From positions 791,910-855,909 of the forward strand of contig JAJEKV010000137.1 in assembly GCA_021234155.1 (NCBI GenBank): 64,000 bases of DNA. The letters run 5' to 3'. The translations under genes and the position numbers were made by a program. How positions within the stretch are numbered: position 1 is the first letter of the stretch; the number at the start of each line of letters is the position of its first letter. Below are positions 1-12,330 of this stretch, one piece after another. Under the pieces are notes generated by a model that worked only from the letters and a program-made list of their open reading frames with translations, was not told the DNA's origin and did not search any database. Origin of the DNA: Isoetes taiwanensis (lineage: Eukaryota > Streptophyta > Lycopodiopsida > Isoetales > Isoetaceae).

Positions 1-487
1 TTATCGGTATTACTTCGTTCAGTTGCGTATTGCTGTTGTTAGTTTATTATTGTTTTGGACTAGCCCTTGCTTATCTTCTTTGTAAATATCGGTCCTTCTT
101 TTCCTTGGATTTGGGGCTGAGATGAACATTGCGAGATGAAATATACTTCGAGGATCGGTTGCTTTGGAAAAGTTAATTTAGAGCACCAAAGCTTGAGTGG
201 AGTGGAAGTTTGTTGAAGGATTTCTGAGTGAGCGTGGTTTTATCGAGGGGTTTATTGGGCCCCAGTTTGAAGGGAAAGGAAAGTCGAGAAAAGAGTTTCT
301 TGACTTAGATGAGAATGTTGGGGAAGTGGATAAGGGTGGGAAAAGGCAGTCCGCAAACCGGCTAGGAGGAAGTTGATGCATGAAAGTGAAGAATGATTAT
401 GAAGATCCGATTGAAATACCACATCTTGAATGAGATGGTGGTTAGGTTTAATGATTAGGGTAAATGGTGCATGTTAGGGTGTCCTTA

Positions 488-519
488 AAAGGTATTTTTA
501 GTGACTAAAAAATACCTAA
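488..519. repeat. Short perfect-stem hairpin
   Basis: An inverted repeat with arms AGGTATTTTTAGT and ACTAAAAAATACCT meets almost without a loop. It lies in AT-rich DNA with no gene around it. It could be the end of a small foldback element, but no partner arm was found. Confidence 0.5.
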
Positions 520-779
520 ATCTTAGCCGCGGAGATAGATGCTTGGGTACATAATATCTCAATATAAGGTATGTTTAGAACTTTTATATATATATTATTG
601 GTCTGGCATTATCTTTACTTTGAATGTACCATGTCCTTGCGGTTTTAATGAAAAGAAAAAAGGCGGATTCGAGAAGCTCTTTCTAGGGTTCCAAAAGTGG
701 TACACTAAATGCTTTACCGATTGTTAATTTATGCTTTTGTTTTATTTTATTTTCTATTGAAATTTATGCATAGTTCATA

Positions 780-2390
780 TGTCCCATGATTTAAATTGTC
801 TTCAAAGCGATTGGTAGGATTGTTAAAGTGGCGGCGAGGGAATAAAATGGCCACCAAGCGGGTATTAGAGTAGAGGCATTTAATATCGCGAGGGATCCTT
901 TTTGTTTGTTAGAGCTAGGTTGGCATTTGTTCTTTTATCCCGATCAATCTAGGAAGGCGGTGTTGGAGTTTCAAGGCTTGGAGTTTGGGTGTACAAAAAG
1001 AGGCTCTACTTTTACCTTTGCTCTAGGTTTCGCGATCGAGTCTTTGGTGAATTATATGAAGTGAAAGATGTAGACTTGTCTCTAGAGTCCGATGGAAAGA
1101 ATGAATACCCTAGTTTACTGAGAGGATAAGCAAGACTTGGGGAACTTCGGTGGCTTAATTATGATCCAAGCCACTTTCCGACCTACAACGGAGTTATGAA
1201 GATGATTTTGTTTTTGATATACAAAGCGACTTGTTTGTCATCGCCACCAAAAGGAGAAATCTTTGCGCTAAGGCAATTGTTCTGCAGGGCTATTGCAAAT
1301 TATCGGCTAGATGTAAGTATTTTATTTTTAGCTTGTTTTTATATTATTTCTTTCCTCATTTGTTTATTTTTTCTGATGCGTTGGTTTTCAAGAGGCCATG
1401 TTGGCGAGAATAATATTTCAAAATGGATAAAAACTATGGGGCGACTTATTTGTTGATATCTGCAACAAGAGTGGTAGGGTTTCTATACGTCACATGCATG
1501 TCTATGGCGGGTGTCCCCCAAAAATAGGGAAACTTATCACGAGTCATAGGAACACTGAGTCGTATGAAAAGTAAGTTGTTTTTTATTTTATTTCTTCTGT
1601 TGTTTATTGAATTTATTTCATTTGCTAGCTTAGTTATCTGGCAGGTATGATCGTAGCAAAGACATTCAGGTTAACGCTGCTATGAGCATCAACGCAAAAC
1701 CATATGAGGATGATGGTAATCTCGGACTTTATCTAAATGTGCTTAGTGAAATGATCAAGGCAAGCAAAACGATATGCTTGGTAGTCGTTAGATCAAAGGC
1801 TCATCGGTCGAGGTATGTTATCGTTTTATTTGTTGCATTGTTTAGTTGTTTTTCTCTATGTTCTTCATATTAAGAACTTCAAGTATGTGCAGGTGATTCT
1901 GGGGAGATTGGTGGACATCATTTGGATGCTAAACCATCTCCAATTGAACCTGTCAGAGTTGATAGCAGATTGGACGTAGCAAGCAATGTTAAACATAATA
2001 GCAGTGTTGTTGTATTAGCTAATACTATTGTGGCGTGGCGGTGATGTTATGGCGACAAGTGATCTTGGTTTGATTAATTGAGGGTCTACTATTGGAGTTT
2101 CTGATAAAGGCGATAAGGATCTTTGGATTATTTGGGCGTTCGATGATTTTGTGAAGGCCAATCCGAATCTCCACAAATATTTTTCGCCAAATATCTCATC
2201 AAGAATGTTGGTAAGTTTTCTACATTGTTTTTCTATTTTTAGTTTTAAGTTTTGAGTTCTAGATTTTTCCACGATTGTTTGATTGTTGTAGCTGGTCATT
2301 CCTTTGTTGGAGCGATGTTTAATAAGCGCACCTTTGTTCTATCGATTCAAGTGGTAGCAATGAGCTACATGGAGAAATCAAATAGCAAAT
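780..2390 (+). pseudogene. Decayed multi-exon coding region, unrecognised
   Basis: Several blocks look like spliced coding exons on the plus strand. One block ends at a GTAAGT donor near 1313, a second (about 1395-1571) ends at GTAAGT, a third (about 1645-1813) ends at GTATGT, and a fourth (about 2060-2211) ends at GTAAGT. Translations such as VYGGCPPKIGKLITSHRNTE and EDDGNLGLYLNVLSEMIKAS look protein-like, but I cannot name the family. Joining the blocks needs several frame changes and passes stop codons, so the region is probably a relic of a gene or mobile element. No function is proposed. Confidence 0.35.
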
Positions 2391-2399
2391 GATAAGAAG

Positions 2400-2665
2400 A
2401 TTTGAATGTACTAAAAAATCAAACTGTATGCGAATGATATCGTTATCTGAATTTGATCTTTGATCTTAATCATTGTTGATCACTTTCGATGGTCCATTTT
2501 TTTGTAATCTGTTGTTTGATCACTATCAGTGATCGATTTTGAGGCATTAAATTTTGATCATCCAGTGGTCCATTTTTGTAAATGTTGTTTGATCTTTGTT
2601 TTTTGTCGCTTTTTTAATGTATTGTTTCATCACTATCGATTGATCGATTTTGAGCATTAAATTTT
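2400..2665. repeat. AT-rich local tandem repeat (about 120 bp, 2 units)
   Basis: Words such as GATCGATTTTGAG, CATTAAATTTTG, TGGTCCATTTTT and TGTTTGATC recur in the same order with imperfect spacing. This indicates a roughly twofold local duplication. The following stretch up to 4360 holds no supportable gene, only a T run followed by a G run at 2867-2899. Confidence 0.5.
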
Positions 2666-4359
2666 GGCACAAAATTTTAATGCACTTATTGATAGTCTTT
2701 GTAAAGTGGCGCCCGAAAACCTACAACCCAAAATTACCTATTTTAAACAATTAAGCCAAAATCGGGGAATTTTGGCTCCCACGGTGGTTTACGTTTGGGA
2801 AATTTTTGTTTGTGCAAGGGATGATCACGACATGTGGGCGATGGCGCCACTACCGTAGTAGTGTTTTCTTTTTCTTTTTTTTTTTTTTTTGGGGGGGGGA
2901 TAGCGGAGGGCGGAACCTACGCCCCCATCCATCTTTAGATTCGATCCTCCTCTCATTATTCTATCTACAAATACCTCCAACAATATCGTGGGGTAATTTT
3001 AATGTTGCTTTTCGGCAGGGTGTTCAAATCCTTTGTTTTCTTGTTTATCGAGCACCTTGTTTTTTTTGGCGAATAATTCCATGGCTTCTTCTTGCAAGAG
3101 AAATGCCTTGAAGTCACCCATTAGTGGCCTCTATCAATTGGATTTGTGTTTACGTCCAAATCCCCGGCTCTGCCATTTTTTCTTGGAGGGCTGCAAAACT
3201 TGTGATTACACATTATATCTGATCCACCAAGTGGAAGCCGGCAGGATGTTACTTTCTATACATAACTATCCTCTATATTTGATAATGCAACATTTCTAAA
3301 GCACACTATGCTCTCAATGGGCTCGAGAAACCCGGACAGACGAGGGGCGCAACAACACTTTCCCCTTAACTCATTAGCAGCGTGAGGAATGCGTATGAAA
3401 CTAAGCCTAAAGTAAACTATTTGGATCTATGGAAAGATTCTTATGATGGTTCTAATAATCTTTGGTTTCTTATTCTTGTTTGTTTATGAATCGAGAGAGA
3501 GGAAAGCAATAATAACTTTGCATAATCGGCAAAGAGCTGGATGCAAAGCTTCTTGTTTATTTTGTTCTTCGGTTTCATTCTTTGTAGAACTATGGTAGGG
3601 TCGTATGGCTTTGAGGTGGCATGATATAGGCGTACATTGACTCTGTTGTGGTTTTGAAAACCATATGCGAGATGGAAAATGGGGTTTGACCCCATCTTGA
3701 TTGTAAAAAGACCTATTATGTCAAGATTTTATACTAAAAAACCTTTCAAGATTATGGTCTTTAATCTTTTATTGTTATTGTAATGACCATACTATACTGT
3801 ACCCTTTCTATAACTCAGATTCTTAGCATGCATTATTTGAGATGCTAATGGCCTTATCAATAGTTTGAGATTTGACAAGAGAAATTATATTTTGGTTTAA
3901 AAACTTGGCGTCTCTATATTATAAAATAATATAGCTCAGCTCTATTATCTATGTATGTGGAATCCAAGCTCCACATTTTTCCAACTTACATCTCGAACGA
4001 TAAAACATTGAAAACCTTTCACCCAAACTTCACTCACACCACGAAATATGACACAGTCAAATTCCACCACCAAAAACAAAGAGACTGAGGACAATAGAAT
4101 CTTCGGAAGAACCTGATTATACTAAGGATCCTAAGGCTAGCAACAAAGTAGACAAATGCAATGCATCATAGTTAAAAAATCAACAGAGAGAAGAGCAAAT
4201 AATTTTGAGACAGAAGGGGCTATAGAACTTGTATTCAAATCACTAGAAACAAAAGTATCACCATTACTACTAGCATTAAAAAACCATTGCCTCTTGGGGT
4301 TTCAAGGCTTAAATATTTGTGAAATGTCATTAAAAGGTAGTGGCAATATGCATGCATTC

Positions 4360-4442
4360 TAATATGTAGTACAATAATGGGGTTCAAGGGGATTTGATAT
4401 GGATGTAAAAATAACAATTATATCCCAAAAACAATTGAGTGG

Positions 4443-4477
<35 letters not shown>

Positions 4478-4794
4478 GATAAAAAATAATCACGTTAGCT
4501 CATTGGTTATACTTGTCAAAGTAGTCTTACTAGGACATTATTTTGGCAGAGGTTCGAGCCCCCGTATTTCAATTCTAAAACATTAGGCAAAGCCGGTATA
4601 GAGCTCGATATTCCATCAAAATCTTAGACAAACTCGTTTTCATACTTCTAAATCATAGGTGCCCCCAATCATAAATGACCATAAACAAAATGAGAGGTTA
4701 CTTGAGCAATATACAATGCGGGTCGTAGGATCGACAGATCCGATGATTGTGATAGTCCAAGGTGCACCTCATTTAGAAACTGTAGTACAATAAC
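4360..4794 (+). repeat. SINE-like repeat with tRNA-type A and B boxes (copy 1)
   Basis: The unit contains TTAGCTCATTGG (4495-4506, A-box-like) and GGTTCGAGCC (4551-4560, B-box-like), the spacing expected of an internal pol III promoter in tRNA-derived SINEs. It ends in TGTAGTACAATAAC, and nearly the same string (TGTAGTACAATAATG) occurs at its left edge near 4366. A poly-A run of about 28 bases sits inside at 4449-4475. Two related units lie in reverse orientation at 21984-23045. Its relation to named plant SINE families is unknown. Confidence 0.6.
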
Positions 4795-5879
4795 ATAATC
4801 ACAGGAGGTTTCCTTTGTGTTTTGTAATTCCTAAGTTTTTCCATGATTTCGTTGTCATATTCATCCAAGTGTACTAAATAGTATTCTAGAGTGCACTTTT
4901 TTTCGCCATTGATTTTCGACGAGAGGTAAAATCATGTGGTCATGATTATATTTGTTGATATTTGAAGGCATGACCATAGTGTTTTTTTAGTATTTTATTA
5001 AAGGGTTGAAAAATGGCCATCGAACCCTTTTACTTAGGGTTTCAAAATATTCTTTTGTCGATTTGTCTTCTGATTTGCTGATTTGCATGATTGTGGAGTT
5101 GTCAATCTTGTGATTCGTTCATGCCAAAGTCCGGCCTTGGGAAATTTGAGGGGAAGAGGAGGCGACTTACGAGGGAGACATCTCTTGACAAAGCTTATAC
5201 AGGGGCCTTATTTTGGTTGTGTCAGTTCCTCTTATTATTGAATGCAATTCCGATTGATGCTGGTCTCGGCCTCCAAAAAAGCCCATCGTTTCGCTGGTTT
5301 TGCTCCTGGACACCAATATCTAGTCTTCTCCATGCGCCAGCATATCTAGCCTTCTACATATGCGTTGAGGATTGTATTAACTCCATACCCCAATTTGGCA
5401 AGACACCACATAAAGCCTCCCTATTGAACATTAGGCACTAGGAATTATGGTCGACATTGGACTCCCCCAAAATTTTCGATGAAGGTTTCTAAACTAGATG
5501 TCAAAAGTTTTTGATAATATTTTTTATAATAAGTAAAATTTTTTTTCTCTTAGGGCACACCCCATTAGGGGCCGGGTCACATGAGGATGTTGACATGATC
5601 TACATCACGTCGACATGAACGTTTCTAAAACATTGGGGTCATATGTTCATGTTAAATATAATTGCTACGTATCAAATTTTTAGGGATTTAGGGTCAATTT
5701 TTTTTTTAAAGTTGCTACGTGTCAAATATCTAGGGATTCATGTCAACATGAACCCATCCAACCGAAGAGGAAGCCGGTGGGACGGATCCATGTTGACGGC
5801 AATCCATTCATGTCAAAACAAACATGTGACCCCTCACTTTTGGCATTTTGACGTCTTTCCATTCATGCTGACATGTACA
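4795..5879. other. Intergenic, no gene seen
   Basis: An open stretch at 5091-5441 has no homology I recognise and no splice context. A short phrase (TTGCTACGTGTCAAAT and variants) occurs twice near 5660-5730, a minor local duplication. Nothing else is supported. Confidence 0.4.
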
Positions 5880-7501
5880 TGTGACCATACCCTTATGTTA
5901 CGTGATGCTTACAAAATATCTGGCCCGCCGCCGTAACTCTCATAGGAAATCCCCATCCGGTCCTCGGGCCGGGCACGGGCCCTCCGTCTATCCGCACTCT
6001 AGGGTGTCCCCTAGTGAGGGGAAGGTTCTGGAGGAGGTGTCTTTGGCGCCCTTCCCCTATGGGCTCCTATCCACAGGAAGCATATACAGCGTCGAACTAG
6101 CAATAACAATACATCATACTACCTCGAAGGGTAGTCGTCCACATATCCATAGCTACAAGAGAGATAAACATATGTGGTAAAACATGAGAGCTCCTACCCA
6201 AGGCTCGGACTCATGGCGAGGTAGGCCCGGCTAGGCCTCAAGATAGAAGCCGGTGAATCATAACATTGGTGGCTATAGACAATGGCTAGGGTTGACCACT
6301 CCATCAGCCCCTCGGTGCATACTGCGGATGGGCTAGATCGGGCTCCGGCATGACTCGGCCTTGGGATCGCAATCCCATGGTATCACCCAATGGGACTACT
6401 CAAGGTTGCATCTCCACGGTCCGTCGGCGGGAAGGGTTGCATCTCCCCTTCGGGGTCTAGAGGTTCCAGGCTGGCTAGAGAATGGTGGCGACACCGCGAT
6501 TCGTCCCCAACTTACCCCCAAAACAAGAGCGGGCCAGCACGCAGCTCTTGCGGGGCAACACCATTGCCCGGGGAGGTGTCGAAGCCATGCCCGCCCACAC
6601 GAAGTGACCAGCCATAAGCCTAGCCCGCTATGGGGTCCCAGTATGCGCCTTCGGCCGAGGGGACCCTCCCTCCGTATCTCCTCTAGCCCGTTATGTAGTC
6701 TTTGAGTCGTCGTCCATAGCCCCCTTAGCCGGTGGGTTTCCTATGCCTGGTAGCATAATAATAGGAACTAAATGGTCTAACTAGGAGCATTACTAAGTAA
6801 GGCTACTAGGTCTCTACCCCCCTTCCCAATACAAGAGGAGCAAACATGATCAACCATCATCACATAACATCATCTCATGATAATCATCAGAATAACATCT
6901 AACCTAATCATACATATCTAAATTACAGTTAGGGTTCCTTGATTAAGGTTCAAGATGTTGAATAAGAGTTCTAGGATGGCTCTACTCTAGATACGAAATA
7001 CTATTCATCGGGTGCTAACTTCGGATGAACTACTATGAACACTACTCCAAATACCTGCTCTCCGAAGCGCTCCCTCCCATTCCTGGCGTCTCCATGGTCC
7101 TTGAAGTGGTCGAAGCCGCGCTCACTCCAAGATCATGCACACACTCTGGAGGCTGCTGCACTAGGCTATGCCACAGCAAACGATGCTCGAAACGGGGTTT
7201 GAGTCGAAAAAAGGTTTCGGTGTGTTAGGGCCGGGGAAAAAGAGGCCTAGGGTTAGGGTTTAGGTTAATATAGGTTAGGGTCCACATGGGATGACCGTGG
7301 CTCCAATGGGATATGACCACGTGGTGGGCGCCCAATAGGATAAGGCCATGTGGAACATGAGTTCTATCTAAGGTTATCTAAGTTATATACATAACTTAGA
7401 TATGCATATGCCACTTCTAAGGTATACAAGGCTGAAGTAGACTTGTATAGTAACGGACCGAAAATATCGTATTTATAAGCGTATATTTCCGGAACGTCAC
7501 A
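5880..7501 (-). repeat. Solo-LTR-like unit, copy A (reverse orientation)
   Basis: Read on the minus strand the unit starts TGTGACGTTCC at 7501. It shares scattered blocks with the unit at 56543-58091, for example CTACCCCCCTTCCCAATACA and CCTACCCAAGGCTCGGACTC. It is much more GC-rich than its surroundings. The left boundary near 5880 (TGTGACC) is uncertain and no target duplication was found. It looks like an LTR or solo LTR of a non-coding or large retrotransposon family. The open frames inside (for example 6361-6705) are by-products of GC content. Confidence 0.55.
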
Positions 7502-8934
7502 TGTTCTCATTGTAGCTTTTGGCTTTTCGATGTCACTTAAACCCAGGAGTAGAATCTTGCAACCATTCCCATTGAAGTTAAGGGAGAATTCAAACTAGAG
7601 GACAAGAAAACAATGCAAGAACTAGAATCATATGAATGATATAGCTAGAAGGAAAAAAATTCCACAGGATCGCGAATTAAAGGGCAAATTGGGTTGTCAA
7701 ATGGAGAATTCAGGGCCATATTCGATTGGCAGAATTAAAGCTCAAGAATTAACTTTGAACAAATAGCGACACGCTATGTTTGTCAGATGCCCGAAGCTCT
7801 GATATTCCACTTGCATAGACAGTTTAGGTTGGGATCAGCTTTGGAAATGGCAACTAATTGCCAAATATTAAAATTTACTAACACTGAGTTAAGGCTGGGT
7901 GCATTTTGGTGTTTTTATTGCGGTAACTAACAGATAGTGGAATCTGGATTGCAAGTAATGTTGTTCCTCAAGCTGGAAGTTCTTGCCAGGTTTTACAAGT
8001 GATAGGAGAATAGTAAAACTGGCCCTCAGAGACTTCTGAAGAAATGAGAGGTGCCTCGGCCAGATCATCTGACAAAGGGGAAATTTGATACGTAAGGGTG
8101 CTTGTCACATAGCGAAGGCAACTTCGTTTTACATTGTCTAATGGTGATGAGGAGGTTAACCCTCGGATGATGGGAAATAACCCTCGAGGCCGGAGGCCGA
8201 GAGGGTTATTTTCCATGATCCCTGAGAGGGAAGGGTTGGCCTCCCTTAAACCCATGTCGGAGCAGGTTAAGAAAAATCCATGATGCAAATCCTCAGAGCA
8301 ACGAAGCTGAAACTGCCAGAAGCAAGAAGATTGTTCCATCCATACATTTTAAATTTGGATTGTGCTAATTGTTTAGAGCTACAAAGTCCAATGTGAATTG
8401 GTGCAGAATCATCAACAGCTTTTTAAGCGATAATGGGAATGCATTCTGCTTGAAAATTACAAGCATCTGGTCTTAGATCCACTTAACATCAATATCAGAC
8501 TCTTCAGTGTCCTAGTGAAGAAAGGGAAGGAATGAAATTGACCAAGTCTGAGCAAGATAAGCACAGTTCTAGATCTCCAATCTGCAACAAATTCCGAATG
8601 GGAAGAAAACAGGAACCCAAAATCAAATGCCCATCTCAAGGGATTGCTAAAGAAGATGAAAGAAAATGCAGATGCTTACTTTCGACGCAAAACAGGTCAT
8701 GCTTCCAGTTCGTTTATGCGGACTGCTCAAGATATTGAGGATTATAGGGCAATGCGGCAGAGTTTTGGGCAAACATCTAGAAGACAGTGGTACAATCCAT
8801 AAGCAAAGGAGATAATTTAAGGCGTAATAGACACCATTCCGGTGATTTGATGCCGCAACGAAAGTGATTTGATGCCGGACCGAAGTTGAAAACAGAGCAT
8901 CGATCTCTGATACAGAGTGATAATCTCTGGAATA
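7502..8934. other. Intergenic, no gene seen
   Basis: Open frames at 7968-8339 (minus) and 8457-8738 show no recognisable family, initiation context or splice structure. A small inverted motif (AACCCTC GAGGCCGGAGGCC GAGAGGGTT) lies near 8190-8210. Confidence 0.4.
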
Positions 8935-9095
8935 TTCATTGAAACAACATATTCGTGAGATTATCAGCTATAATCTCTGGAATATTCTTTAGAAAAGTAT
9001 ATTCCAATAATTATGCAATATAACTCTTTGTTGATCAACGGTGGGCAACAGTTAGATCGGGTTAACCTGCAAGGACAGGGGTTTAAGGTCCTTCA
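8935..9095 (+). repeat. Left copy of a direct repeat flanking the NSUN5-like pseudogene
   Basis: The sequence shares an ordered set of words with 13310-13480: GGAATATTC, TTATGCAA plus ATAAC, and ACGGTGGGCAA followed by GTT and GATC. A further short duplication, ATAATCTCTGGAATATTC, occurs twice inside it near 8920 and 8970. The two diverged copies have the same orientation and bracket the pseudogene, which suggests an ancient duplication or two copies of one repeat. Confidence 0.45.
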
Positions 9096-9262
9096 ATAAT
9101 ACGGTGATTCAACAACATTTTTGCTGGTTAATAGAGAATCTAAATTCGAGGCCTGATAAGGGGAAGCAAAATAATACTGGGATATTGTTGGTATGTAAAT
9201 AGGGTTTCATTGAAAACGCAAATTCGCCGTCGTACAATTTGAGTATCTGATCTGATCGCAAG

Positions 9263-12200
9263 ATGAGGGGTTCCAAGAACAGGAGACCTCCTCCTATTCG
9301 CTTAATCAGAAAGCAGGCTGCAGAAATACTCAGAGTTGTTCTTAAAGATGATGCCCAGGGCAATGCACAATCTTCAATCAAAGCTATGATTTATAAACCG
9401 ACTGTGGTGTCTAAAAAGGCGACGCTGGCCCTTACTTGCGGGGTTCTCAAATGTAAGTTACAAGGATGCGAATTTGTGTGTGCTGTTTCCTTTCTTACTT
9501 TGGAATTTGATTTCTCAGATTTTCCTGTAATAAAGCATGTTTTGGAGTCCACAAAACTTCTCAATGGCATAAACAAAGTAATATTTTATTTTTGTTCGAG
9601 CTTCGTGTTGGGGCATCCGATGACTAACTTAACTACCTGCATCTAGAGTCAGACTGAGCTATTTTATCTGCTTATTTACGAGCTGCTCTTCGGTCAGGTA
9701 GCTTTTGGATATAGTATTTCAAACTGACCGGCTTTTCTGGTTGCTCTTCTTATTAAGTTATGGCTTCTTGAGAAGATATGTAGGGTATTTCATCAAGTGG
9801 GGATGCTGAAAAGCTAGTACTATCCCGGAAAAATGCCTTACATGTAGCTATAGCCCACAGTTGCTTGTTAAACAGCAGGCTAAAAGTGTAGAGGAGTTGC
9901 TTCCAGTTGATCCATCCGTTGATGAGTTGTGCTAGATCTCAAGGCTCATAAAAACATTCAGCCAGCATATAATTTCTCGCGTTTCTCTAACCATGCTGAT
10001 TGGAAGGTTAGAAGTCCCACGGTATGTACGTGTGAACACTTTAAAAATCACTGTGGAAAGAGGCAATCAGTGCATTTCAAACAATCTCAGATGTAAGTGA
10101 TTCATGTTCACACATTTATATTTGTAAGTGGTTCATGTCCTGCTCGTGCTTAATTGTATTTCTTAATATTTATTCATGATCCTGCAAAACACTCATCTCT
10201 TGCATGAGTTACATTTTGCATCGTTCATATCTTTTCTTGGGAGCTTTTAGCAGTACAGCTTTCTTATTTTGGGGTTTATTATTATCCATGTGGTTTTAGA
10301 CACCTGGGTTTTAGCTTGTAGCTTTTGAGGGAACCAGATCTCTGTGATGCTAATCATTGTGAAGAATGTCACATGGATTGGTTTGCTGATGCGAGGTTGT
10401 TGTCTTCTGGCAGGTGAAACATGATGACTTGATACCAAACTTGTTGCTGCTTCCTGCTGGAACAGACATTCATAACCATCCCTTGGTAGCTTCAGGGGCA
10501 GTGCTGCTACAGGTAGTACTTGGTAACCTTATGAATGCAAGATTTTGGAATCTCTGAATAAATGCATTATCATGGCAGGGGGAAGGCAAGCTGCATGCCT
10601 GCTTGTATCCTTTTGCACCAGAATCTGATTGGCAGGTACATTTCTGGCCCCTGGGTACTTTGAACATTGGGCTTGCAGAGAGTTTGCTGGTACAGTAGAA
10701 GTGTAAATAGATTCTCAATGATTCGGCTTTTCAGCAAGTTCCTATTCTGTTAAGTGTCCCTTTTTTTTTCTTGCCCTGAACAAAAGAGGAATAGAAACCT
10801 ATTCAGACAGGAATACTGTTTAAATTGGATAATCCTGGAATACTTGTGGTCTGCATGAAGGAACTGTGCCTTCAAATTTTGTATTAAAGGAGATACTTTA
10901 GTTATGTTAAAGTTGTCTGATTCTGGGTGAAACTCTGTTGTTTTTAAGTACCTTTTATATGTAGGATATTTTCAGTTCATCTCTACAGTTTATAGGTTTT
11001 CTCACACGATTTGTGTCAGGTCATAGATGCTTGTGCTGCCCCAGGGAACAAGACAACACATTTGGCGGCTTTGATGAATGGGAAGGGGGGAAAAATATAT
11101 GCTTGTAGAATTGAACAAGTCAAGGTTGGAAGTTCTGCAGAGAACATTTGAGAGGACTGGAGCATCTAATATCCTTTCTATTTGGATTTCTGTTTATACA
11201 AGCATCTACTTTCTATTAAGATACAACTTTAATTTATGACCTAGATGTTGAGATCCTTCATCAAGACTTTCTGCGTCTCGATCCCTCTTGCTTTCGAGGT
11301 TCTCAAAGGTCTGTTTTGATTGCTGTTTAATGCTTAGTGGATATTTTCCTTATTTCAGTTATGTGAAACTTGATTTTCTGATAATTTCATTCAGATGTAT
11401 ATGTGCACGAGTTAAATGAGCAGCTGATATGAATGCTGAATTGGATGATAGTATTATCTTTTTTTTTTTTCTTTTCATTGCCTTTAGACATGTGGAAGCT
11501 TACTAAGCAACAAAAGTCTGATCTGTTTTCCCTGAAGTATAATAATTAATCATGATGAAATTTGACCTTGCATGCTGCTCAGGTGCGTGGAATACTGGTG
11601 GATCCCTCTTGCTCTGGCTCAGGCACCAAGTCGGAGACTTGATCATCTCCTTCCTTACCGTCAAAGGTTACCATTCTGGTGCTTTGTATCGTTCTTAGAT
11701 TGGAATGCTTAAGCTCATGTATTGGATGTCTCATTATTGTTGTGACATGTGGGCTCTATATTGGCTGCTTTTTCAGCATTTGTAATGTTATTATTAAGTA
11801 TCTTTATCTTATCAAATTATGACATTCGCTGTAACTCTTTGTGTTTGCAGACAAAGGATGAAATACAAAATCTGAATTGAGCGATTATCGAACTTTCAAA
11901 AAATGGCACTTCTCCATGCCTTCTCTTGTATGCTCTAAAACCCCACAAGTTCCGTCTTAGTTATGCTAAGGCCATTGCCTTTGTTGTTTCAGTTCCTGCT
12001 GTCAAAGCGGGTTGTTTATAGCACTTGCTCTGGCGATCAGCGGGAGAATGAAAAGTTGTTATGTCTGTGCTATCGACAGCAAAGTCTTTTGAACTTCAGC
12101 TTGCTTCTCCATTTCCGACATGGCAGCATAGAGGCCTTCCAGTATTTGATGGTGGTAAGTCCAATCTATATCTTCATTATTGTTGTAACGTTTTGTGTTA

Positions 12201-12330
12201 TGCTTATGATGTGGCATTTGTCTAGCACATCACGTATTAGCGTACTGATGCTGTTCGGGACAAGATGGATGGGTTTTTTGTTGCATTGTTTACAAAGAGA
12301 TTTTCCTTGTCCCGTGGACGAAGAACCTAG
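9263..12330 (+). pseudogene. NSUN5: NSUN5-type rRNA (cytosine-C5) methyltransferase, decayed intron-containing copy
   Basis: Spliced blocks match the NOL1/NOP2/Sun family in order. Exons 9263-9452 and 9519-9577 join cleanly (phase 1). Later blocks lie near 9802-9940, 10008-10092 (PRYVRVNTLK), 10414-10512, 10579-10635, 11020-11180 (motif I, DACAAPGNKT), 11240-11309, 11583-11668 (DPSCSGSG), 11852-11930, 11991-12152 (VVYSTCS, nucleophile Cys) and 12223-12330. Active NSUN5 methylates a cytosine of large-subunit rRNA using SAM. Here the frame is lost after motif I, near AKSVEELLP, after DPSCSGSG and after STCS, and a TAG interrupts the last block. Catalytic motifs are preserved, so this is either a young pseudogene or an indel-rich assembly. 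Confidence 0.8.

Noticed and set aside
4491-4565. Functional tRNA gene
   Set aside because: A- and B-box-like words are present but no cloverleaf or acceptor stem can be formed; it belongs to a repeated SINE-like unit.
6361-6705. Open frames in GC-rich DNA
   Set aside because: Lie inside the solo-LTR-like repeat, no family similarity, stop-poor because of base composition.
7240-7275. Telomere-like TTAGGGTTAGGGTTTAGG string
   Set aside because: Only about three imperfect units inside the GC-rich LTR-like repeat; not an array and more likely part of an LTR sequence.
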